Source of the DNA: CAG-791 sp002392385
GTDB taxonomy: Bacteria; Bacillota; Clostridia; Lachnospirales; Lachnospiraceae
Length of the DNA: 7,692 bases
NCBI GenBank assembly: GCA_946616295.1
Contig: CAMOIU010000079.1
Span: 1 to 7,692 of the forward strand
Direction: 5' to 3'
In this document: positions 1 to 5,087 of the stretch, in pieces
Layout: each line of letters opens with the position of its first letter
How positions within the stretch are numbered: position 1 is the stretch's first letter
The notes under the pieces: model-generated
Told to the model about the DNA's origin: nothing
The model's input: the letters and a program-made list of their open reading frames with translations, nothing else
The model's database searches: none
Made by a program: the position numbers and the translations under genes

Positions 1-59
1 CGGTCAGGCTGCGCTGAACTGCGGCCAGAGTGGGCCGGAGGCCCGGAATAATCAGTCAT
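1..59 (-). CDS. Possible start of a further gene, cut by the window edge
   Basis: An ATG at 57-59 opens a frame (MTDYSGPPAHSG...) that stays open to the window edge. It overlaps the end of the preceding gene by 8 nt (ATGACTGA, whose TGA is that gene's stop at 52-54). Such overlaps are common in bacterial operons, so this may be the next gene. The ribosome-binding site is poor (AGAG lies almost against the ATG), and only 19 codons are visible. The alternative is that the frame continues the preceding gene after a frameshift, since that protein ends abruptly inside a helix-turn-helix-like segment. The GC-rich GGGCC/GGCCC inverted repeat here has no T-run, so it does not look like a terminator. 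Confidence 0.25.
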   Translation of the reverse strand, partial: MTDYSGPPAHSGRSSAQPD

Positions 60-621
60 TCTCTATGGTCCGGTCGCTGACCAGGTATTTTTCCGCGACT
101 TTGTGCCTGTCGAACTCCTTAGCCTGGCCAAAATCATGCAGCTCCTTCGCAATAGACAGCTGCCGCTCCAGAGGCGTCAGTTGGCGGTCCAAGGGGGCAG
201 TCTCCACCTTCCAGCGGTCCTGCAGGAAGGCCAGATAATCATTGACGACCCGGTACTCCTCTCCGGACTTGCGCTTCATCGCGCAGATGACCTCAATCAG
301 AGAAGCCCGGAGCATCTCGCCCATGCCGGCGGTCCTGACAGACTCGTCCGCATAGTCGCAGGTCTGCAGGAAGGCCTCAAAGATGACCTGCGCCTTCTTC
401 TGAAGTCCTCTCTTCTTCTGCGCGTCAACAACGAAGGACCTGTCGTACAGCAGGCCCTTCGTCTCAGTCTGGGTCAGGTATTCCTGAATGGAGTTGTGAA
501 TGGATGGAGCGCGCAGGGGACGGTTCTCTGCGTGCTTTTTATTGTCCAGACCGCGCGGAGAACCTTCCCCTGCGCGGTCGAGAACCTTCCCCTGCGTGGT
601 CTTGCTCAGTTTTCTCACCAC
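52..621 (-). CDS. Unrecognised protein with C-terminal helix-turn-helix-like end
   Basis: I do not recognise this 189-residue protein. It starts at GTG 619-621 (or the next GTG, 616-618). The second GTG overlaps the stop of the upstream gene as GTGA, and a GGGGGAG/AGGAAG ribosome-binding stretch lies just before it, so translational coupling is likely. Residues 8-40 or so are encoded by three palindromic repeats (cluster A) and look like translated non-coding DNA. No ATG follows until the residue run MGEML near residue 99, so the repeat is probably translated if the gene is expressed. The body is charged and mostly helical. The C-terminus (KVAEKYLVSDRTIEND) resembles the recognition helix of DeoR/WYL-type helix-turn-helix domains (typically VSxRTIxxDL) but stops right after the D, where a real domain would continue. 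It could be a small regulator, a frameshifted larger regulator, or a decaying gene. Which of these applies is not settled by the sequence. Confidence 0.55.
   Translation of the reverse strand: MVRKLSKTTQGKVLDRAGEGSPRGLDNKKHAENRPLRAPSIHNSIQEYLTQTETKGLLYDRSFVVDAQKKRGLQKKAQVIFEAFLQTCDYADESVRTAGMGEMLRASLIEVICAMKRKSGEEYRVVNDYLAFLQDRWKVETAPLDRQLTPLERQLSIAKELHDFGQAKEFDRHKVAEKYLVSDRTIEND
511..601. repeat. REP-like palindrome cluster A (three copies)
   Basis: Three copies of a palindromic repeat are visible. Copy A1 (511-535) reads GGGGACGGTT on the plus strand, with arms GCGCAG/CTGCGT. Copies A2 (551-577, arms CCGCGC/GCGCGG) and A3 (about 578-601) carry AACCTTCCCC on the plus strand, so they are inverted relative to A1. 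An 18-nt or so spacer with a T-run separates A1 from A2. The core is that of clusters B and C with a G-to-T change in A2 and A3. The arms are CG-rich rather than CA/TG-rich but still pair. The cluster begins about 14 nt after the stop codon of the gene at 615-1022. Confidence 0.85.
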
Positions 622-1022
622 TTCCTGCTCTCCCCCTGCGCCATATTCGCCATGTATCTTCTTGCGGCATCAAGGTCGCCCTCCTGCAGACTGACGAGCT
701 TGCCGTCCGCGCCTTTCCGGACGATCAGGCAGCGGCTGTACACGGCCACCTGCGCCTCGGGAATGACGATCACCGGCTCCTCCGGCTGCCCTTCTCTTCC
801 GCCTTGAAACGCGCCATGCTTCTCCGACATCTCCAGATGCCATTTCTCCTGGTGGCTGTTATAGACCAGGAACAAGCCTTCCGTATCCGGAATCGGGACA
901 AAGGTCCTGTCAATGCCGATCCCCCCACAGATTGTCATGCTGGGTGCCTCGCTCATGAGGACATCGATATCCGCGACCTCCGCCCTGTGCGACACCCCGC
1001 CCGGCGTCCGGATCAGCTCCAT
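615..1022 (-). CDS. Hypothetical protein, 135 residues
   Basis: I do not recognise this family. The frame is open upstream to 1265, but that extension only translates palindromic repeats. The ATG at 1020-1022 (MELIRTPGG) has GGAG six bases ahead of it and is the natural start. The protein has no membrane segment and no signal peptide. It looks like a small soluble beta-rich fold: a mid-region run MTICGGIGIDRTFVPIP, then LFLVYNSHQEKWHL, then VIVIPEAQVAVYSRCLIV. A short helical tail (DLDAARRYMANMA) follows. Its stop TGA (615-617) overlaps the GTG start of the following gene, so the two are likely co-translated and may work together. No promoter is evident upstream, where cluster B occupies the intergenic space. 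Confidence 0.65.
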   Translation of the reverse strand: MELIRTPGGVSHRAEVADIDVLMSEAPSMTICGGIGIDRTFVPIPDTEGLFLVYNSHQEKWHLEMSEKHGAFQGGREGQPEEPVIVIPEAQVAVYSRCLIVRKGADGKLVSLQEGDLDAARRYMANMAQGESRKW

Positions 1023-1047
1023 GGACGGCTCCACATAGGACGTATCT

Positions 1048-1197
1048 CTCACAGGGGACGGTTCTCTGTGTGAGGAGACCTTAATATTGCCTGCAAACCC
1101 GCATAATTCCTGCCTCTCACAGGGAACCGTCCCCTGTGAGAGTCCCCCCTGAGCAGCCTCGCTCACACACAGAACCGTCCCCTGTGAGAGGTGTGAG
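1048..1197 (-). repeat. Composite REP/BIME-like element, cluster B
   Basis: Three palindromic repeat copies lie here. B1 (1048-1074) has GGGGACGGTT on the plus strand. B2 (1114-1142) is a perfect hairpin with 11-bp arms CTCTCACAGGG/CCCTGTGAGAG and a 7-nt loop AACCGTC. B3 (1162-1197) contains AACCGTCCCC and ends in GTGTGAG. B2, the 39-nt spacer (1075-1113) and B1, read on the minus strand, match cluster C read on the plus strand, including the spacer 12-mer ATTATGCGGGTT (here 1096-1107). The block begins one base after the stop codon of the AEC permease gene. There is no T-run after any stem, so it is not a standard intrinsic terminator. REP-type elements elsewhere act in mRNA 3' end stabilisation or as targets of RAYT transposases; such a role here is inference. 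Confidence 0.92.
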
Positions 1198-1198
1198 G

Positions 1199-2122
1199 TC
1201 ATCCTAACAGCAGCAGTAGCAGGGGTGCGGTGAGGAGTGAGAGGACGGTGGAGAAGATGACGCATCTGGAGGCGAAGTCTTCATCGGCGCCGTATTTGGC
1301 GGCGAGAAGGGGGGTGGTACTTCCGGCGGGCATGCCGGTCAGGATCAGAGCGACGGCGGTGAGGAGGGGATCCAAATGGAGGATCTTCATAAGCACGAAG
1401 CCGATGAGGGGAAGGGCGATCAGGCGCACGAAAGAGAAGTACAGGATCGCGGGCTCCACGAGGGTCTTCCACTCCAGTCCGACCAGCATGGTACCGATCA
1501 CGATCATGGAAAGGGGTGAGGTGACGGCACCGATCTTGGAGACCGCTGTATCGAGAAAAACAGGCACGGGTATGCCGAAGATCCTGCGAAGAAGGCCCAG
1601 ATAGGTGGCCACCATGGCCGGGTTCCGGAGAATGATCTTCCATCGGTCCCAGCTGCTCTCTCCGGGCTGAGGGGTGGTGAAGAGCGACAGTCCCGCAGTC
1701 CACATCATGATCCGGTTCGGGATCACGAAGATGGATGCCAGAAGCAGTCCGTCTGCCCCCAGCACACTTTCCACAAGGGGAAGGCCCAGAAAACCGGAAT
1801 TGTTGACCAGTGTGGCGTACTGCAGGATCACCTTTTTTTCATGGGGAAAAGGGTTATAGATCAGTTTGCCCGCAAAGAAAGAGATCAGCGCCACGGCCAG
1901 GGCCACCACAAAGGAAAAGCCTGTCTGGCGCAGAACATCCGGCGTCAGGGGTTTGTTGAAAGAGCTGAAGATCATGCAGGGAAGCGCGATCGTCAGGATC
2001 AGGTCGATGACCTTCCGCTTGGCATGGTCATCGAGAATGCCTGTTTTCCGGGCAATGACGCCTGCCGCCAGATAGACCAGCAGGATCATCTCATTGTTCA
2101 GCATTTTCCCAAATCCGACCAT
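1199..2122 (-). CDS. AEC family transporter (auxin efflux carrier type)
   Basis: This 307-residue integral membrane protein belongs to the AEC family (PF03547), whose bacterial members are secondary transporters, often for organic acids such as malonate or malate. The whole length is hydrophobic with about ten membrane segments, as usual for this family. Family hallmarks are VNNSGFLGLPLV near residue 106, RNPAM near 156, PLSMIVIG near 193, and the C-terminal GMPAGSTTPLLAAKYGAD (263-280) followed by a last hydrophobic pair. The ATG at 2122 is favoured by AAAGGA six bases upstream; the ATG at codon 7 has only a weak site. The protein ends in a leucine run, with the stop one base from repeat cluster B. 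Cluster C fills the 160-nt gap to the preceding ECF gene, and I see no convincing promoter there, so read-through from upstream is possible. The substrate cannot be told from sequence. Confidence 0.93.
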   Translation of the reverse strand: MVGFGKMLNNEMILLVYLAAGVIARKTGILDDHAKRKVIDLILTIALPCMIFSSFNKPLTPDVLRQTGFSFVVALAVALISFFAGKLIYNPFPHEKKVILQYATLVNNSGFLGLPLVESVLGADGLLLASIFVIPNRIMMWTAGLSLFTTPQPGESSWDRWKIILRNPAMVATYLGLLRRIFGIPVPVFLDTAVSKIGAVTSPLSMIVIGTMLVGLEWKTLVEPAILYFSFVRLIALPLIGFVLMKILHLDPLLTAVALILTGMPAGSTTPLLAAKYGADEDFASRCVIFSTVLSLLTAPLLLLLLG

Positions 2123-2147
2123 TTTCTGTCCTTTCTCTCCGCCTCAG

Positions 2148-2280
2148 CCTCACACAGAGTCACACAGGGTCTCACACAGGGGACGGTTCCCTGTGTGAGC
2201 CAGAGATTATGCGGGTTGGCGGGTGAAATGAAGGCCCATTCACACACAGAACCGTCCCCTGTGTGAGGCCCTGTGTGAGG
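2148..2280 (+). repeat. Composite REP/BIME-like element, cluster C
   Basis: This is a 133-nt element with nested inverted repeats. The outer ends are CCTCACACAG (2148-2157) and CTGTGTGAGG (2271-2280), a perfect 10-bp inverted pair. Inside is a perfect hairpin at 2171-2199 (11-bp arms CTCACACAGGG/CCCTGTGTGAG, loop GACGGTT), then a 41-nt spacer containing ATTATGCGGGTT (2206-2217). A second copy in opposite orientation (AACCGTCCCC core) lies at 2241-2267. The order and spacer match cluster B in reverse orientation. It begins five bases after the stop codon of the ECF S-component gene, as seen in the transcribed direction. Confidence 0.92.
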
Positions 2281-2285
2281 TGTTG

Positions 2286-2813
2286 TCACTCCCCGTACCT
2301 GAGTCTCCTGGCGTAGCGCTCGACCAGCACGCAGATGGGGAGGCTCATCACGATCACGAACACATCCGCGATGAAGGAGGTCATATTCTTGGCCATACGG
2401 ACCGCAAAAGGCTGGCTGACCACGACGCTGTCGATCAGGGACTTGATGATCTCGATCCCGACAAAAGTCGCCACGACCGCCGCCAGGGCCATGAGGAGGA
2501 CCTGGACGGTCTTGTTCCGGATCTTCTGCACATGCTTGAGGGCCGCTCCCAGGATGAGGCCGATGGCGATGTTACCGACGGCCCAGCCCGGCATGCCGTT
2601 GAAGCCCAGGCCGCCGACCAGGCAATACAGGATGACGCCGAAGAAGCCTACGACCGCCCCCTCATACCAGCGGAAGCACCAGATATAGACCGTCATCACG
2701 ATATATCCCAGGCACAGGTAATAATTCTCGAACACAGGCACCCGCAGGCACATGGACAGAGCCACGAACAAGGCGATGCCGGCAGCCATAAATGTGATAT
2801 CTTTGGTCTTCAT
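2286..2813 (-). CDS. ECF transporter S component
   Basis: This 175-residue hydrophobic protein has about six membrane helices. It fits the substrate-binding (S) subunits of energy-coupling factor transporters, which take up vitamins or other scarce small molecules together with a shared EcfT/EcfA module encoded elsewhere. Visible features are an N-terminal membrane segment (FMAAGIALFVALSMCL), a central YYLCLGYIVMTVYIWCFRW segment, a glycine-rich GFFGVILYCLVGGLGFNG stretch, NIAIGLILGAAL, and two C-terminal helices. The ATG at 2813 is preferred over the one at 2831 because GAGAGGA sits about seven bases before it; the earlier start lacks a comparable site. It lies 44 nt after the ACT-domain gene and may be co-transcribed with it. 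The substrate is unknown, and no riboswitch is visible ahead of it. Confidence 0.85.
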   Translation of the reverse strand: MKTKDITFMAAGIALFVALSMCLRVPVFENYYLCLGYIVMTVYIWCFRWYEGAVVGFFGVILYCLVGGLGFNGMPGWAVGNIAIGLILGAALKHVQKIRNKTVQVLLMALAAVVATFVGIEIIKSLIDSVVVSQPFAVRMAKNMTSFIADVFVIVMSLPICVLVERYARRLRYGE

Positions 2814-2842
2814 AACAGATCCTCTCCCCACTCTCCCGGGTC

Positions 2843-2859
2843 AAAAAAAGCCCAGGCTT
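2843..2859 (-). terminator. Weak hairpin with T7 after the ACT-domain gene
   Basis: Directly at the stop codon of the ACT gene, the minus strand reads AAGC-CTGG-GCTT followed by T7 (2843-2849). The stem is only 4-5 bp, so it is at most a partial or weak intrinsic terminator between the ACT and ECF genes. Confidence 0.3.
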
Positions 2860-3262
2860 ATCTCTCGTCCTCCGCGACCGCAAACCCTGCCGCCTCCAAC
2901 ACCTCTATCGCCTTGTCAAAAACCTCCCCCTTGGTCAGCACATAGTCGGTATTGTAGGTCGATACGGCATAGATCGCGATCCCCTCCGCCGCCAGCAGGC
3001 CCGCGATGCGCGCCAGAATGCCCACCAGGGCGAAGTCCAGCACACCGACGATCCGGAATGCCCGCCATCCGTCCTCGCGGCTGACGGTCTCCGCCGGAAC
3101 GAGGCGTGTCGGGCACACCAGCGACTTCTCCTCATCCGTCCTGCCGGTGAAGACAAAAGGCTGGTCGATGTCGATGCCGGCGTAGTCGGTCACTTTGCAT
3201 ACGGTGAAATTGTCCGGAAGTACCTGGATCACAAGCTCAGCTATCGTTCCTTGTGTCTTCAT
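2858..3262 (-). CDS. ACT domain-containing protein (COG3603-like)
   Basis: This is a small 134-residue soluble protein. Its C-terminal half (about residues 73-130: GVLDFALVGILARIAGLLAA, then GIAIYAVSTYNTDYVL) is a clear ACT domain of the aspartate-kinase-like type. The N-terminal half (FTVCKV ... EEKSLVCPTRLVP) matches the two-part layout of stand-alone amino-acid-binding ACT proteins such as COG3603. These proteins are thought to sense amino acids by binding them at the domain interface; the ligand here is unknown. The ATG has GGGGTG six bases ahead of it. It follows the AAA ATPase gene by 53 nt and precedes the ECF S component by 44 nt. I see no clear promoter in front of it, so it may be read from the ATPase promoter. 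Confidence 0.88.
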   Translation of the reverse strand: MKTQGTIAELVIQVLPDNFTVCKVTDYAGIDIDQPFVFTGRTDEEKSLVCPTRLVPAETVSREDGWRAFRIVGVLDFALVGILARIAGLLAAEGIAIYAVSTYNTDYVLTKGEVFDKAIEVLEAAGFAVAEDER

Positions 3263-3315
3263 ATGTCACCCCTTTTCACCCTTTCAGTGTGATGTTGATC
3301 CAACTTTCTTAACAC

Positions 3316-4542
3316 TTAGAGCAAATTGACCGGAATCATGCTGTTCTCCGAATCAATCGGGAACGGTTTCGCGGCCATACAGATGATGCCGCCTGCTCCG
3401 ATATCCTTATCGCCTTTTTCGAGCAAGGAGAATGTCTTAATGACCTTCTTATCCGGCGATGCCGAACGTTTGATCTCAAAGGGATGAAGCTGCCCGTCTA
3501 TTTCCATAACCAGGTCAATCTCTTTTTGATTTGTGTCCCGGTAAAAATTCAGACCTATTTTCTTTTCTCCGTAAAATGAGTTGCGGAGCATCTCTGATAC
3601 GACATAGTTCTCAAGAAAATGGCCGGATGCCGCTCCATTCATTAGTACATCACGGCTGGTCCAGGAAGACAGGAACGCACACAGCCCAGTGTCGCAGAAA
3701 TACAGTTTTGGAGTCTTGATCATGCGCTTTAGTTCGTTGTTAAAATAGGGTTCCAACAGGAAGATGATCCCCATCGTCTGAAGAATCTTGACCCATTCTT
3801 TTGCTGTTGCACCAGAAACGCCTGCGGCATTTCCCAGATCGTTATAGTTGACCAGTTCTCCAGTAAATGCGGCACAGGCCCTTAACAGTTTTCGGAATCC
3901 TTCTGTATCCTGAATGCCGTTGTCATCCACAGCGTCCCTCATAAGATAGGACTCGATATAGGAATTCCAGTATTCACGGCGAAGCTCCGCATCCATCGAT
4001 ATCATATCCGGCATGCCGCCTTCCCAGATGCGCATATAAACCTCCTGAATATTGTTCTCTGGGAGGTCACGACTTCTTGAGAGCAGCGATGAAATGGTAT
4101 AGTCCTCGGGTATATCCTCCGGTCTTCCCTCTAGCTCTTTCGCCGATAGACTGAATAGTTTAAGGATACCGATCCGCCCCGCCATGGAATCTCCAGCCTG
4201 CTTCAGGAGTTTCCTGCTCTGGGACCCGGTCAGCCAGAACCTTCCCCGTTCATCACTCTCATCACAAAGGATTTTGATCTGTTCAAAAAGCGCCGGCGCT
4301 TTCTGCACTTCATCTATAAGGATAGGAGGCTGATACATTTGAAAGAAGAGTTTCGGATCACTTTCCGCCAATTCCCTGATGTCCGCATCATCTAGAGAAA
4401 CATAGGTACGTTCAGAATCCTGTGCCAGATATTTCAGCATAGTAGACTTGCCGACCTGCCTTGCTCCGGTCACCATGACTGCTTTGAAAGCACTGCTCAT
4501 TTTCAGAAACTTTCTTTCCAGTGAACGATGGATATACTGCAT
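3316..4542 (-). CDS. AAA-type ATPase with DUF4143 C-terminal domain
   Basis: This 408-residue protein has the standard AAA_14 plus DUF4143 architecture at full family length. The P-loop is GARQVGKST (26-34), Walker B is ILIDEVQ (74-80), and a sensor-like LTGSQ (104-108) is followed by AGRIG (121-125). The DUF4143 region spans about 187-360, with KLYFCDTGLCAFL (259-271). It contains a PD-(D/E)XK-like set: E301 in HFLENYVV, D333 in EIDLVM and FEIKRS (345-350, E346 and K348). The family is widespread and patchy across bacteria and archaea; its role is poorly defined, and nuclease or toxin-related roles are only proposed. The gene has its own promoter (4581-4609) and an AGAGGTG ribosome-binding site. 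Its base composition looks more AT-rich than the flanking ACT and flavodoxin genes, which suggests independent acquisition (inference). No partner antitoxin-like gene is adjacent. Confidence 0.94.
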   Translation of the reverse strand: MQYIHRSLERKFLKMSSAFKAVMVTGARQVGKSTMLKYLAQDSERTYVSLDDADIRELAESDPKLFFQMYQPPILIDEVQKAPALFEQIKILCDESDERGRFWLTGSQSRKLLKQAGDSMAGRIGILKLFSLSAKELEGRPEDIPEDYTISSLLSRSRDLPENNIQEVYMRIWEGGMPDMISMDAELRREYWNSYIESYLMRDAVDDNGIQDTEGFRKLLRACAAFTGELVNYNDLGNAAGVSGATAKEWVKILQTMGIIFLLEPYFNNELKRMIKTPKLYFCDTGLCAFLSSWTSRDVLMNGAASGHFLENYVVSEMLRNSFYGEKKIGLNFYRDTNQKEIDLVMEIDGQLHPFEIKRSASPDKKVIKTFSLLEKGDKDIGAGGIICMAAKPFPIDSENSMIPVNLL

Positions 4543-4580
4543 AATTGCACCTCTGTTTAGTTCAATTTGAAGTCCACTTC

Positions 4581-4609
4581 ATTTTAAACTTATTATCTGT
4601 GAGGGTCAA
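4581..4609 (-). promoter_or_regulatory. Sigma-70-type promoter of the AAA/DUF4143 gene
   Basis: On the minus strand, a -35 box TTGACC (4604-4609) is separated by exactly 17 nt from a -10 box TAAAAT (4581-4586). The predicted start site is near 4573, giving a leader of about 30 nt before the ATG at 4542, with AGAGGTG inside it. This is among the best promoter matches in the window. It places the ATPase in its own transcription unit, separate from the flavodoxin gene upstream. Confidence 0.75.
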
Positions 4610-4643
4610 GAGTTCCTCGTTCTGAAACATGCCGGCATCCTTC

Positions 4644-5084
4644 TCACCCCAGTCTCCGATAGAACGCCACCGCGCCGTCGATCTCTGCCTGGGTGGGATG
4701 GCCCTTGGCAATGCCGCCGACCAGCTTGAAAGGTCCGAAGGTGTCATATCCCTGGCAGCGATACTCGCCCAGTTCCGGGCAGCGCTTCCCGGACGTAACC
4801 GCGCGGATGCCTTTCAGGAAATCGCCCCCGGGCGCTCCGTGGGTATAGATAAAAAACACGGGTTTCCCCTCCGGAAGCTGCGCTTCCGCGTAGGACAGGA
4901 CCTGCTTGGCGTAGTTACTGAAATAGATACCGGATGCAAGGCCGATCCTGTCATAAGCGGAGAGGTCCTCCGCTCCCTTCGTGGCGTCGATGAGCACCAC
5001 CTCCGGATCCGCTGCCGCAATGGCATCCAGCAGTTTCTTCGTGTTGCCGTGGTGTGCGGAATAATAGATAATGGCTGTTTTCAT
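4644..5084 (-). CDS. Flavodoxin-like protein
   Basis: This 146-residue cytoplasmic protein has a short flavodoxin fold that should bind FMN. The phosphate-binding loop is YSAHHGNTKKL (8-18, N14-T15). A second loop (SGIYFSNYAK, 51-60) and a third (THGAPGGDFL, 81-90) line the isoalloxazine site. The C-terminal signature GGIAKGHPTQAEID is common in the flavodoxin-family proteins of anaerobic Firmicutes. It likely carries electrons for a reductase or acts as a small FMN oxidoreductase; the partner is unknown. The gene starts 3 nt after the stop of the ADP-ribosylglycohydrolase gene, and its GAGGAG ribosome-binding site overlaps that gene's last codons. The two are therefore almost certainly co-transcribed and probably translationally coupled. 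No terminator with a T-run follows it. Confidence 0.92.
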   Translation of the reverse strand: MKTAIIYYSAHHGNTKKLLDAIAAADPEVVLIDATKGAEDLSAYDRIGLASGIYFSNYAKQVLSYAEAQLPEGKPVFFIYTHGAPGGDFLKGIRAVTSGKRCPELGEYRCQGYDTFGPFKLVGGIAKGHPTQAEIDGAVAFYRRLG

Positions 5085-5087
5085 GTT

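Noticed and set aside
1023..1265. N-terminal extension of the 615-1022 gene
   Set aside because: These codons translate the palindromic repeat cluster and the end of the AEC gene. A good ribosome-binding site precedes the ATG at 1022 instead.
2200..2240. Possible -10 box (CATAAT) on the minus strand in the cluster C spacer
   Set aside because: The first base is wrong, the best -35 (TTCATT) is only 15 nt away, and the equivalent site in cluster B has no matching -35. The conserved sequence is better explained as part of the element.
1048..2280. Palindrome clusters as a CRISPR array or as intrinsic terminators
   Set aside because: Copies alternate in orientation with irregular spacing, and the spacers of the two clusters are related, unlike CRISPR. 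The stems are not followed by T-runs, unlike intrinsic terminators.
4629..4638. Palindrome ATGCCGGCAT after the flavodoxin gene
   Set aside because: It is only 10 bp, with no T-run and no second copy in the window; it is within chance expectation for this composition.
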